From: Caulobacter segnis
Lineage (GTDB): Bacteria; Pseudomonadota; Alphaproteobacteria; Caulobacterales; Caulobacteraceae
Assembly (NCBI RefSeq): GCF_019931575.1
Contig: NZ_CP082923.1
Location: 5,109,282-5,173,281, forward strand
DNA: 64,000 nucleotides
Direction of reading: 5' to 3'
The position numbers were made by a program, and so were the translations under genes. Positions 15,899 through 24,108 of the stretch are shown piece after piece (the stretch's first letter is position 1; the number at the start of each line of letters is the position of its first letter). The notes under the pieces are model-generated. The model saw only the letters and a program-made list of their open reading frames with translations. It was not told the origin of the DNA and did no database searches.

Positions 15899-16798
15899 AT
15901 GGCCGAAGGGCGTCGTGGTCTGGGACGCGGACTTTCCGCCCTGCTGGGCGAAGTCGAGGCCGCGCCGGCCCAGGCCCCGGGCGACGCCGCCGCCGGTTCG
16001 CGCGAGGCGCCGATCGAGATCCTGAAGCGCAATCCGGACCAGCCGCGCCGGACCTTCCGCGAGGAAGACCTCGAGGATCTGTCCAATTCGATCCGCGAGA
16101 AGGGCGTGCTGCAGCCGATCCTGGTGCGGCCGTCGCCCGACACGCCGGGAGAATACCAGATCGTCGCCGGCGAACGGCGCTGGCGCGCGGCGCAGCGCGC
16201 GGGCCTGCGCACCGTGCCGATCATGGTGCGCGAGCTGGACGACCTGGCGGTGCTGGAGATCGGCATCATCGAGAACGTCCAGCGCGCCGACCTGAACGTC
16301 CTGGAAGAGGCGCTCTCGTACAAGGTGCTGATGGAGAAGTTCGAGCGCACCCAGGAAGCGATCGCCCAGACCATCGGCAAGAGCCGCAGCCACGTCGCCA
16401 ACACCATGCGCCTGCTGGCCCTACCGGATGAGGTGCAGTCATACCTGGTCAGCGGCGAGCTGTCGGCCGGTCACGCTCGCGCCATCGCCGCAGCGGCCGA
16501 TCCGGTGGCCCTGGCCAAGCAGATCATCGCGGGCGGCCTGTCGGTCCGCGAGACCGAGGCCCTGGCCCGCAAGGCCCCGACCGCGACCCCGTCCAAGAAC
16601 AAGGGCGGCCGTCCGCCGCGCGTGAAGGATACCGACACCCAGGCCCTCGAGGCTGACCTGTCGTCGGTCCTGGGCCTGGACGTCTCGATCGACCATCGCG
16701 GCGCGACCGGGACCCTGACCATCACCTACGCGACGCTCGAGCAGCTGGACGACCTCTGCAACCGGCTGACCCGCGGGACGGCCGACTGGTCGACCTGA
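15899..16798 (+). CDS. parB: Chromosome partitioning protein ParB (CTPase clamp)
   Basis: 299 residues from ATG 15899 (MAEGRRGLGRGLSALLG). ParB loads at parS, binds CTP and slides as a clamp. Seen: N-terminal ParA-stimulating LGRGLSALLG (8-17), CTP-binding GERRWRAAQ (91-99), central helix-turn-helix (IAQTIGKSRSHVANTMRLL), a basic linker and C-terminal dimerisation domain. Upstream in-frame starts exist at 15854 (TTG) and 15869 (ATG), but C. crescentus ParB, as I remember it, starts at the equivalent of 15899, and GGGAGAG lies just upstream. Confidence 0.95.
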   Translation: MAEGRRGLGRGLSALLGEVEAAPAQAPGDAAAGSREAPIEILKRNPDQPRRTFREEDLEDLSNSIREKGVLQPILVRPSPDTPGEYQIVAGERRWRAAQRAGLRTVPIMVRELDDLAVLEIGIIENVQRADLNVLEEALSYKVLMEKFERTQEAIAQTIGKSRSHVANTMRLLALPDEVQSYLVSGELSAGHARAIAAAADPVALAKQIIAGGLSVRETEALARKAPTATPSKNKGGRPPRVKDTDTQALEADLSSVLGLDVSIDHRGATGTLTITYATLEQLDDLCNRLTRGTADWST

Positions 16799-16867
16799 TC
16801 GGACGCACATTAAAGCGTGCGGATGAGCGATTTTTGGGCCTTCTGAAATCGCCTCTGTCGCGCACCG

Positions 16868-16904
16868 AACGGCGCCTTTCCGTACTCCGGGAGGCGCCGT
16901 TTTC
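16868..16904 (+). terminator. Terminator after parB
   Basis: Stem AACGGCGCCT (16868-16877) / AGGCGCCGTT (16892-16901) with a 14-base loop, followed by a short T run. It ends the mnmE-parB unit 70 bp after the parB stop. Confidence 0.75.
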
Positions 16905-16970
16905 GTGAGAGGAGGGCGCTGTGGGCTGTTTTCAGCCGCAAGCGCTTGTCCGATAAGGCTTTCCTGAATC

Positions 16971-16979
16971 CTATCCACA
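16971..16979 (+). promoter_or_regulatory. DnaA-box-like CTATCCACA
   Basis: One mismatch to TTATCCACA, in the gap downstream of parB. A single weak box; binding is speculative. Confidence 0.25.
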
Positions 16980-17025
16980 GGCGCGCAAGCAGGGGGTTTG
17001 AGGCCAATTTTCCAGGCTAACCCCC

Positions 17026-17137
17026 CGTGTCATCCCGGACGGCCCGGAGGGACGATCCGGGACCCAGGGGGAGCGTGCCACCTTGCGGGCCGCCCCTGGG
17101 TCCCGGCTCTACGCTACGCTTCGGCCGGGATGACACG
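17026..17137. repeat. Long palindromic intergenic repeat (REP-like)
   Basis: Outer arms CGTGTCATCCCGG (17026-17038) and CCGGGATGACACG (17125-17137) are perfect. A second perfect 14-bp stem CCGGGACCCAGGGG (17057-17070) / CCCCTGGGTCCCGG (17093-17106) lies inside. The right part includes a TCTACGCTACGCTTCGGCC segment typical of dispersed palindromes in Caulobacterales. It sits between convergent parB and holA units and would fold into a large cruciform or RNA hairpin. Confidence 0.8.
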
Positions 17138-17201
17138 AGAGGGAAAGCTAAGCCCCCCGCTGATGCAGTCGAGCGATCGTCAACCGAACAGGAGTTCGGC
17201 C

Positions 17202-17681
17202 ATGATCGACCTAGATACATTCAGCGCCATCGCGACCTTCCTTGGCGCGGTGACGAAGGGCGCGGAGATCATTCTGGGTTTGATGGAGCGTAAGCGCCCT
17301 ACAGCCCCAACCGCCGCGCGCGACCCGCGATCATCAGCGCCAGGCGCTCGGCGATCAGCTGGTCGGGCGAGCCGGAGGTCTTGCAGGCTCGGTCAGCGGT
17401 CAGGATCTCGCCCTGGATCTCCAGGATGGCTTCCAGGTTCCAGCCGCGCGCCTGGCGCAGGAACTCGCGCTCCTGCTTCCAGAAGACGCCAGCGGCCTTG
17501 GCGGCGGCCTGCAGGTCGACGCCGTTCTTGTGCAGGGTCAGCACCCGGCGCAGACGGCCCAGATAGTAGCTCATGGCCCGGACGGCGGCCGGGCCGCCTT
17601 CGCCCTCGGCCGCCGCGCGGCGGAGAGCCGTCTGGGCCGCGCCCGCCCGCCCGCCGAACGCGTCGGCAGCCGCGTCGCTGA
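17202..17681 (+). CDS. Possible small membrane-associated ORF, runs antisense into holA
   Basis: ATG 17202 follows AGGAGTTCGGCC, a good ribosome-binding site. The first 33 codons give a plausible amphipathic/hydrophobic peptide (MIDLDTFSAIATFLGAV then KGAEIILGLMERKR). After about 17298 the frame lies antisense to holA and becomes an arginine/serine-rich shadow to its stop at 17681. Either a short gene lost its own stop or the frame is fortuitous. I recognise no family. Confidence 0.3.
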   Translation: MIDLDTFSAIATFLGAVTKGAEIILGLMERKRPTAPTAARDPRSSAPGARRSAGRASRRSCRLGQRSGSRPGSPGWLPGSSRAPGAGTRAPASRRRQRPWRRPAGRRRSCAGSAPGADGPDSSSWPGRRPGRLRPRPPRGGEPSGPRPPARRTRRQPRR

Positions 17682-18351
17682 GCGAGGCCTCGGGCTCGAC
17701 GCCCAGGAAGTCCGTCAGGTCCGCCGCCGTCGCGGTGGCGCCGCTGCCGGGGCCGAGGAAGAGGGCCAGGCGCTCGATCTCGGCGCGGGCGACGCCACGC
17801 TCCTTGGGCAGGCGCGAGACGAACAGGTCCAGCGCCTCGCTGTTCAGGTTGAGCTTGTCGTTGGCCAGGGTGTCCCGGGTCAGGCGGGCCAGGTCGCCGG
17901 CCTCGTCCTCGTAGCAGGGGATGACGGCGCAGCCGCCCAGCTTCTCGCCGACCTTACGCAGCAGGGAGTCGCGGCCCAGGGCCCCGGCCTCGACCAGGAA
18001 GAAGGCGTCGGGGTTCAACTGACCCTCGACATGGCGGGTCAGGGCCTCGGAGGCCTGCTTGTCGGGCCCGGCCTTCTCGCCGCCCAGGCGCAGGCGCACC
18101 AGGCGGCGGCCGCCCATCAGCGACAGGGCCGACAGTTCGTCCTCCAGCTTGGCCGGATCGGCGTCCAGGTCGACGTCCGTCAGCATCGCGGTGTCGAAGG
18201 GGTCGTCCGGGCGTTCGACCACGCGCTTGGCCAGGGCGTTGGCGCGATCGCGCACCACGCCCCGGTCCTTGCCGTAGATGACCACGGCCCGGATGTCCGG
18301 GGTCGGCTCCTTCAGGAAGCGTTCGACGTCCGGACGCTTGGAGAGGATCAT
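17299..18351 (-). CDS. holA: DNA polymerase III delta subunit
   Basis: 350 residues. HolA is the clamp-loader subunit that opens the beta clamp. N-terminal AAA-like fold with VVIYGKDRGVVRDRA, then a three-helix collar domain typical of delta; no P-loop, as expected. Its ATG overlaps the lptE stop (TAATG). leuS-lptE-holA is a common alphaproteobacterial order. The 3' end approaches a palindrome and a possible antisense ORF. Confidence 0.93.
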   Translation of the reverse strand: MILSKRPDVERFLKEPTPDIRAVVIYGKDRGVVRDRANALAKRVVERPDDPFDTAMLTDVDLDADPAKLEDELSALSLMGGRRLVRLRLGGEKAGPDKQASEALTRHVEGQLNPDAFFLVEAGALGRDSLLRKVGEKLGGCAVIPCYEDEAGDLARLTRDTLANDKLNLNSEALDLFVSRLPKERGVARAEIERLALFLGPGSGATATAADLTDFLGVEPEASLSDAAADAFGGRAGAAQTALRRAAAEGEGGPAAVRAMSYYLGRLRRVLTLHKNGVDLQAAAKAAGVFWKQEREFLRQARGWNLEAILEIQGEILTADRACKTSGSPDQLIAERLALMIAGRARRLGL

Positions 18352-18851
18352 TAGGCCGGCTTCCGGCCCGCCAGCCAGGTGGCCAGGTCCAGCTGGATCT
18401 TGCGGGCGACCTCGGCGGCGGCGCGTTCCTGGCCGTCGTTCTGGGCGGCGATGGCCGCGTAGGGCTGGTCGGCGGAGTCGTAGGTCACCGAGACCTCCGT
18501 AAGGCCCTTGTGGGCCTCCACGCCGGTCTTGGCGTCCAGCAGGCGCCAGTTGACGCTCATCCGCAGTTCGTAGCGGTTGGCGGTGTTGTCCAGGCGTACG
18601 CCGCGCGCGAAGCGTTGCTCATTGACCGACAGCATCAGCTTGTAGGCGGCCGGACTGCCCTGGCGGTGGGCCAGGGCGTCGTCCAGCTGCTCGCGCAGCA
18701 AGTAGCCGCCGCGACCCTGGGCCGCGACCGTCTCGATGCTGGATAGACCGCCTCCGACGCCCGGACGGCCATACAGCGGCGTGAAGCCGGCGCAGGCGGA
18801 CAGGGCCAGGGTCGAGAGGGCGAGAGCGGCGGCTGCCAGGGTGCGATTCAT
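18351..18851 (-). CDS. lptE: LPS-assembly lipoprotein LptE
   Basis: 166 residues. LptE is the lipoprotein plug of the LptD barrel that puts LPS into the outer leaflet. It has a type II signal with lipobox LSAC (cysteine near residue 20) followed by GFTPLYGRPG, the usual alphaproteobacterial LptE start, then an alpha/beta domain without other motifs. It lies 15 bp after leuS and overlaps holA. Identity rests on lipobox, the GFTPLYG motif, size and the conserved leuS-lptE-holA context. Confidence 0.85.
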   Translation of the reverse strand: MNRTLAAAALALSTLALSACAGFTPLYGRPGVGGGLSSIETVAAQGRGGYLLREQLDDALAHRQGSPAAYKLMLSVNEQRFARGVRLDNTANRYELRMSVNWRLLDAKTGVEAHKGLTEVSVTYDSADQPYAAIAAQNDGQERAAAEVARKIQLDLATWLAGRKPA

Positions 18852-18866
18852 CGGTCTCGTCTGGTC

Positions 18867-21464
18867 TCAGTTGGCCACGATGTTGACGATGCGGTCCTTG
18901 ACCACGATCACCTTGCGAACCGTGACCCCCTCAAGGTGGGCCATGACGTTCGGATCCGCCAGAGCGATTTTCTGGACCTCGTCGTCGGCCGCGCCGGCCT
19001 TGACCTTGATCTCGCCGCGACGCTTGCCGTTGATCTGGATCGGCAGGACGCGCTCGTCGTCCGCGGCCAGGGCCGGGTCGGCCTTGGGCCAGGGCGCGTC
19101 GACGACCATGCCGTCGCCGCCGATCCGGGCCCAGGCTTCCTCGGCCAGGTGCGGGGTGAACGGCGCGACCAGGCGGGCCAGGATGTTCAGGGCCTCGGCG
19201 CGGGCCGCCAGGACGGCGTTGCTGGCGCCCTCAGCGGGAGCCGCCTTCAGGGCGTTCAGGAACTCGTACAGACGCGCCACGCCGCTGTTGAAGCGGAAGC
19301 CCTCGATGCTGTCGGTGACAAAGCCGATCAGCTTGTGGGCCGCCTTGCGCAGGGCCAGGGCCGCCTCGTCCGCCTCGTCGTGGGCGAAGTCGCCGGCCGG
19401 CTGGCTGTCGAACTCGTTCCACAGGCGGTGGGTGAAGCGCCAGCTGCCTTCGACGCCCGAATTGGTCCACTGCACGTCGCGCTCGGGCGGGCTGTCGGAC
19501 ATCACGAACAGGCGCGCGCTGTCGACGCCGTAGGCCTCGAAGATGTCCTCGGGAGCGACGACGTTCTTCTTGGACTTCGACATCTTCTCGACGTCGCCGA
19601 TGATGATCGGCGCGCCGGTCTTGGCGTGCTTGGCCGAGCGGGCGGCGCCTTCGGCGGTGATCACCACGTCCGACGGCTCGACCCACTCGCCGGCCTCGTT
19701 CTTGTAGGCCTCGTGGGTGACCATGCCCTGGGTGAACAGGCCGGCGAACGGCTCCTCGACCGACAGCAGACCCTCGTCCTTCAGGGCGCGGGTGATGAAG
19801 CGGGCATACAGCAGGTGCAGGATCGCGTGCTCGACGCCGCCGATATACTGGTCGACGGCCAGCCAGTAGTCGGCCGCGTCCTTGCCCACCGGCTCGGCCG
19901 CGTGGGTGTCGGCGAAGCGGGCGAAGTACCAGCTGGAATCGATGAAGGTGTCCAGCGTGTCGGTCTCGCGCTCGGCCTTGCCGCCGCAGGACGGACAGGT
20001 GGTGTGGCGCCAGGTCGGGTGACGCAGCAGCGGGTTGCCGGGCTTGTCGAAGGTGACGTCCTCGGGCAGGGCGACCGGCAGCTGGTCTTCCGGCACCGGA
20101 ACGACGCCGCAGGTCTGGCAGTGGACGACTGGGATCGGGCAGCCCCAGTAGCGCTGGCGCGAGACGCCCCAGTCGCGCAGGCGATAGACGGTCGCGCCCT
20201 GGCCCTGGCCGGCCGCTTCGATGCGGGCCACGGCCTCGGCCTTGGCGGCCTCGACGTCCATGCCGTCCAGGAACTCGGAATTGAAGATCTTGCCGGGGCC
20301 GACATAGGCTTCCTTGCCGACCGTGAAGGTCGCCGGATCCTCGCCGTTGGGCAGCACCACCGGCAGGACCGGCAGGTCGTACTTGCGGGCGAAGTCCAGG
20401 TCGCGCTGGTCGTGGGCCGGGCAGGCGAAGATCGCGCCGGTGCCGTAGTCCATCAGGATGAAGTTGGCGATCCAGACGGGCAGGGTGATCGACGGATCCA
20501 GCGGGTGCTTCACCCGCAGGCCGGTGTCGTAGCCCAGCTTTTCGGCGCTCTCGATCTCGGCTTCCGAGGTGCCGCCCTTGCGGCAGTCGGCGATGAACTT
20601 CTGGACCTCGGGGTTCTCGATCCCCAGGCGCTCGGCCAGCGGATGCTCGGGCGCGATGCCGACGAAGCTGGCGCCGAACAGGGTGTCGGGGCGGGTGGTA
20701 TAGACCTCCAGCCCGTCGGCCATGCCGTCGGGGGCCTCGCCCCCATTGTTATTGGCAAACTGGAACTTGAAGCGCAGGCCCTTGGAGCGGCCGATCCAGT
20801 TCTCCTGCATCAGGCGAACCTTGTCGGGCCAGCGGTCCAGGGTCTTCAGGCCGTCGATCAGGGCGTCGGCGTAGTCGGTGATGCGCAGGAACCACTGGGT
20901 CAGCTTGCGCTTCTCGACCGTCGCGCCCGAGCGCCAGCCCTTGCCGTCGATGACCTGCTCGTTGGCCAGGACGGTCATGTCGACCGGGTCCCAGTTGACC
21001 GAGGCTTCCTTGCGATAGACCAGGCCGCGCTTCAGCAGGCGCAGGAACCAGGCCTGCTGCTTGCCGTAATATTCCGGGTCGCAGGTGGCGAATTCGCGCG
21101 ACCAGTCGATCGAAATGCCCAGCGATTTCAGCTGCTCGCGCATGGCGGCGATGTTGTCGTAGGTCCAGCCCTTGGGGTGGACGCCGCGCTCCATGGCTGC
21201 GTTCTCGGCCGGCATGCCAAACGCGTCCCAGCCCATCGGGTGCAGGACGTTGAAGCCCTGGGCGCGCTTGTAGCGGGCCACCACGTCGCCCATGGCGTAG
21301 TTGCGGACGTGGCCCATGTGGATGCGACCCGACGGGTACGGGAACATCTCGAGCACGTAGTATTTCGGACGGCCGTCGTTGATCTCGCCGGTCTTGAAGA
21401 CGTCGGCCTTCGCCCAGGCTTCACGCCACTTGGGCTCGGTGTCTTTGGGATTGTAGCGGGCCAT
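18867..21464 (-). CDS. leuS: Leucyl-tRNA synthetase
   Basis: 865 residues, class Ia synthetase. HIGH motif as HMGH in PYPSGRIHMGHVRNY, the CP1 editing domain in the middle, and the KMSKSKKN loop near residue 640 are intact; a WGCPIPVVHC segment and nearby CxxC pairs belong to the zinc/insert regions. Start at ATG 21464 (MARYNPKDTEPKW) is the family start; an in-frame extension to 21533 reads through the upstream hairpin region and is rejected. Confidence 0.96.
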   Translation of the reverse strand: MARYNPKDTEPKWREAWAKADVFKTGEINDGRPKYYVLEMFPYPSGRIHMGHVRNYAMGDVVARYKRAQGFNVLHPMGWDAFGMPAENAAMERGVHPKGWTYDNIAAMREQLKSLGISIDWSREFATCDPEYYGKQQAWFLRLLKRGLVYRKEASVNWDPVDMTVLANEQVIDGKGWRSGATVEKRKLTQWFLRITDYADALIDGLKTLDRWPDKVRLMQENWIGRSKGLRFKFQFANNNGGEAPDGMADGLEVYTTRPDTLFGASFVGIAPEHPLAERLGIENPEVQKFIADCRKGGTSEAEIESAEKLGYDTGLRVKHPLDPSITLPVWIANFILMDYGTGAIFACPAHDQRDLDFARKYDLPVLPVVLPNGEDPATFTVGKEAYVGPGKIFNSEFLDGMDVEAAKAEAVARIEAAGQGQGATVYRLRDWGVSRQRYWGCPIPVVHCQTCGVVPVPEDQLPVALPEDVTFDKPGNPLLRHPTWRHTTCPSCGGKAERETDTLDTFIDSSWYFARFADTHAAEPVGKDAADYWLAVDQYIGGVEHAILHLLYARFITRALKDEGLLSVEEPFAGLFTQGMVTHEAYKNEAGEWVEPSDVVITAEGAARSAKHAKTGAPIIIGDVEKMSKSKKNVVAPEDIFEAYGVDSARLFVMSDSPPERDVQWTNSGVEGSWRFTHRLWNEFDSQPAGDFAHDEADEAALALRKAAHKLIGFVTDSIEGFRFNSGVARLYEFLNALKAAPAEGASNAVLAARAEALNILARLVAPFTPHLAEEAWARIGGDGMVVDAPWPKADPALAADDERVLPIQINGKRRGEIKVKAGAADDEVQKIALADPNVMAHLEGVTVRKVIVVKDRIVNIVAN

Positions 21465-21563
21465 CGGAAACCAGGTCTTGGATGCAGGAACGCGCCCCGA
21501 AGGCGCGGCCGCGACAAGAGTAAGCGGTTTCACGGCCGGAGCGCGCAGAGAAATAGGAAGTCT

Positions 21564-21596
21564 GAAGGGTTCTCGCCGAACCAGCGAGAACCCTTC
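21564..21596 (-). terminator. Hairpin between DUF3576 gene and leuS
   Basis: Perfect 13-bp arms GAAGGGTTCTCGC and GCGAGAACCCTTC with a seven-base loop, starting 6 bp past the DUF3576 stop. On the minus strand it is followed by AGACTTCC without a real T run, so it may be a weak terminator or an RNA-stabilising/processing hairpin. Confidence 0.6.
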
Positions 21597-21602
21597 GAGG
21601 GC

Positions 21603-22118
21603 TTAGCCCTTGATGTTCGAAAGACGAAGCTGACGGGCGCGGGTCAGGATCGCGTTCTCGATGTCGGTGGCGGTCTGGTCGGCGACCGGGGCGTCGACCC
21701 AGTTGCCGTTGATGTCCTTGGACTGCTTGAACACCGTGACGTTCAGGCCGTCGGCGCGCAGGCGGGTGTCCAGGATGTACACCGTGGCCTTGAAGCGCTC
21801 GGCCGGGGTCTCGGGGTTCACGTACCAGTCGGTGACGATGACGCCGCCGTACGGGTCGGCCGAAGCGAGCGGCATGAAGGCCAAGGTATCCAGGCTGGCG
21901 CGCCACAGGTAGCCGTTGACGCCGATCGAGCCTTCAGTGGCCGGGGCCTTGGAGCCGCCGCCGCCGAAGCGCTTGAACGGGTTCAGGCCCGGCTCGTCGC
22001 TTTGCGTGGAAAACGTCTTGGGGGGCTTGTTGCTGGCGCATGCGGTCATGCCCAGCATCGACAGAGCCAGGACGCCCGCGGCGACGCCGCGCATCACAGA
22101 CCCACGCTCAAACGCCAT
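21603..22118 (-). CDS. DUF3576 lipoprotein
   Basis: 171 residues. N-terminal basic-hydrophobic signal with lipobox MTAC, then a 140-residue domain beginning GSIGVNGYLWRASLDTLAFMPLASADPYGGVIVTDWY (short stretch cited: IGVNGYLWRASLDTLAF), the DUF3576 pattern found next to leuS in alphaproteobacteria. Probably an outer-membrane or periplasmic lipoprotein with an unknown role, perhaps related to LPS transport because of its lptE neighbourhood (inference). Start ATG 22118 follows GGAGCGAGG. Confidence 0.85.
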   Translation of the reverse strand: MAFERGSVMRGVAAGVLALSMLGMTACASNKPPKTFSTQSDEPGLNPFKRFGGGGSKAPATEGSIGVNGYLWRASLDTLAFMPLASADPYGGVIVTDWYVNPETPAERFKATVYILDTRLRADGLNVTVFKQSKDINGNWVDAPVADQTATDIENAILTRARQLRLSNIKG

Positions 22119-22291
22119 AGTACCTCGCTCCAAATGTATCGCCGGCGCTATGCGCGCTCCTGGCGCGCCCCCGCGGCCGGGAGCCGGTCTATAGCATGGC
22201 TACGCCGCCTCAAAACAGGAATCGCGTGACCTCGTCGCCACAGGACTCGATTGAATCGTCCAATTCTGCCCGAAGTGCGACCAAAGGCCGG

Positions 22292-22320
22292 TTGACCGCG
22301 TTCCGGCCAAGCCTTTAATC
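22292..22320 (+). promoter_or_regulatory. Candidate ntrZ promoter
   Basis: TTGACC (22292-22297), 17-bp spacer, TTAATC (22315-22320), 66 bp ahead of ntrZ. The -10 is weak, so this is tentative. Confidence 0.35.
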
Positions 22321-22385
22321 GCAATTCAAGGGGCTCATCCTATATGGGATGGGTAGGGACAACCGAGTATAGGCGGCGAGTAGCG

Positions 22386-22796
22386 ATGGTCGCGAAGCGT
22401 TTCTTCTTGGCGGGGGCTGCCGCGCTGATCCTGACGGGATCGGCCGCGACGGCGTTCGCCCAGGCCAAACCGCACGCTGTCGCCCCCGATTTCTCGGTCA
22501 AGAATGACTTCACCAGCGCCGCGGCGGGTGTCCAGTACCCGCAGGACGACAAGCGCACCCTGCGCTGGGACGCCAAGAAGGGTCGCTGGGGCCTGAAGCT
22601 GGACCTCGACCAGCCCTCCAGCCGTGAGATGGAGATGCAGGACGTCCAGGCCGGCGCCTATTTCAAGGTGACCCCCTCGATCCGCGTCGGCGGCGCCGTC
22701 AGCCTGGGCGAATCCAATCCCGCCCTGGCCGCCCGCAAGGCCCAGCAGCCGGAAGCCGCGCCCCGCGTCCGCCTGGAAACCGCTTTCAAGTTCTAA
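22386..22796 (+). CDS. ntrZ: NtrZ-family periplasmic regulator
   Basis: 136 residues. A signal peptide (KRFFLAGAAALILTGSAATAFAQ) precedes a small beta-rich domain with DDKRTLRWDAKKGRWGL and GAYFKVTPSIRVGG. In C. crescentus NtrZ is a periplasmic protein that restrains the NtrY kinase and so the NtrX regulator in envelope and phosphate responses. The genomic position (between the parAB/leuS region and cenR) matches. I start at ATG 22386; an upstream start at 22344 would put residues before the signal. The 3' end is 8 bp from the convergent next gene. Confidence 0.8.
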   Translation: MVAKRFFLAGAAALILTGSAATAFAQAKPHAVAPDFSVKNDFTSAAAGVQYPQDDKRTLRWDAKKGRWGLKLDLDQPSSREMEMQDVQAGAYFKVTPSIRVGGAVSLGESNPALAARKAQQPEAAPRVRLETAFKF

Positions 22797-22803
22797 CGCT
22801 CGG

Positions 22804-23433
22804 CTAGCCCGCCAGGGCTTCGACCGCCGCGATGCCGACGATCCCGCTGCCCGCCAGCGCCGTGACCGTGCGCGCCCGCACGCCGCCCAGCGCGTAGACG
22901 GGCAGGGACGAGGCCGCGACCAAGACCCTCAGGCCCTCGATCCCCAGCGGCTCGCCCGCCGACGGGCTGTTGCTGGGAAAGACCGGCGAAACGACGACCG
23001 CGTCGGCGCCGGCCCGTTCGGCCGCCCGGATGGCCTCGGCGTCATGGGCGGCGACGGTGATCAGCCAGCGCCCGTGCTCGGCCCGCAGGCGCGGGATTTC
23101 GCCGGCGCGGGCCTGCGGCATATGCAGACCGTCGGCCCCGATCCCCTCGGCCAGGCCGGCGACGGCGCCGGCCAGCAGCAGCAGGCCGCGCGCATCGGCG
23201 ATGGCCCGCAGGCGGCGGCCCCGCTCGACGGCGTCCTCCGCCCCGAACGCTCTGAACACGATCCCCGCGCCGCGCGGCAGGCGTTCGGCCACGGCTTCGG
23301 GGTTCGCGACCCGCGCCGGATCGGTGAAGAACAGCAGGCCGGGCAGGGGCCGGCCGCGCGCGGTCCTTGGCGGAAAGGCCGCCGCCGCACTAGACAGGAC
23401 TTCCAGCTCGCTCACGTTTCCGTCCAAGGCCAA
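22804..23433 (-). CDS. ThiE/TenI-like thiamine phosphate synthase family protein
   Basis: 209 residues if TTG 23433 is used; GTG 23415 would give 203 and is equally plausible. TIM-barrel family with LLFFTDPARVANPE, GADGLHMPQ, AGADAVVVSPVFPSNSP and YALGGV, the pattern of ThiE and TenI proteins that bind thiazole/pyrimidine phosphates. No other thiamine genes are near, and it is divergent from yggS only a few bases away. True ThiE activity is uncertain; TenI-like or unknown function is possible. Confidence 0.75.
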   Translation of the reverse strand: MALDGNVSELEVLSSAAAAFPPRTARGRPLPGLLFFTDPARVANPEAVAERLPRGAGIVFRAFGAEDAVERGRRLRAIADARGLLLLAGAVAGLAEGIGADGLHMPQARAGEIPRLRAEHGRWLITVAAHDAEAIRAAERAGADAVVVSPVFPSNSPSAGEPLGIEGLRVLVAASSLPVYALGGVRARTVTALAGSGIVGIAAVEALAG

Positions 23434-23442
23434 ACTCCTCCG

Positions 23443-24108
23443 ATGACCTCAAGCCAGCCGCAAGCCCTCGCCGAGATCCAGGCCCGCATCGCCGCCGCCG
23501 AGGCCCGCGCCGGACGTCCGGCGGGCGCGGTGACCCTGGTGGCGGTGTCCAAGACCCAGCCCTGGGAGCATATCGCGCCCGTGCTCGCGGCGGGACAGAA
23601 AGTGTTCGGCGAAAACCGCGTCCAGGAGGCCATGGAGCGCTGGGGCCCGCGCCGCGAGGGGCTGGAGCTGCGGCTGATCGGGCCGCTGCAAACCAACAAG
23701 GCCCGTGAGGCGGTGGCTTTCTTCGACGTCATCGAGACGGTCGACCGCGAGAAGCTGGCCCGGGTGCTGGCCGACGAGATCCAGCGGGCCGGCAAGGCGC
23801 CGCGTCTCTACGTCCAGGTCAATACGGGCGAGGAGGCCCAGAAGGCCGGGATCGCGCCCGGCGAGGCCGACGCCTTCATCGCCGCCTGCCGGGAGACCTA
23901 TGGCCTGAGCATCGAGGGCCTGATGTGCATTCCGCCCTTCGACCAGGATCCCGCGCCGCACTTCGCGAGCCTGCGGGCGATCGCCGCCCGCAATGGCGTC
24001 GCCAAGCTGTCGATGGGCATGAGCGACGACTTCGAGGTGGCCATCGCCGAGGGCGCGACCTCGGTGCGGGTCGGATCGGCGATCTTCGGCGTTCGCGACT
24101 ACGCCTAG
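23443..24108 (+). CDS. YggS/PLP homeostasis protein
   Basis: 221 residues. PLPHP binds pyridoxal phosphate on a Lys and balances vitamin B6 and amino acid pools; it has no known catalytic activity. Seen: LVAVSKTQPWEHI (PLP lysine), FGENRVQE, IGPLQTNKAR and LSMGMSDDFEVAIAEGATSVRVG (phosphate-binding; cited in parts). Start ATG 23443 follows CTCCTCCG. The stop overlaps the convergent L,D-transpeptidase by 4 bp. Confidence 0.93.
   Translation: MTSSQPQALAEIQARIAAAEARAGRPAGAVTLVAVSKTQPWEHIAPVLAAGQKVFGENRVQEAMERWGPRREGLELRLIGPLQTNKAREAVAFFDVIETVDREKLARVLADEIQRAGKAPRLYVQVNTGEEAQKAGIAPGEADAFIAACRETYGLSIEGLMCIPPFDQDPAPHFASLRAIAARNGVAKLSMGMSDDFEVAIAEGATSVRVGSAIFGVRDYA

Noticed and set aside
21527..21540. 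parS-like GTTTCACGGCC near the leuS 5' end
   Set aside because: Only one half of the palindrome matches and the CACGTG core is missing.
18936..22229. Very long open frame (over 1000 codons) on the plus strand over leuS
   Set aside because: Antisense to a well-defined leuS with all motifs; it is a GC-rich shadow rich in G, A, V, R and D with no domain order.
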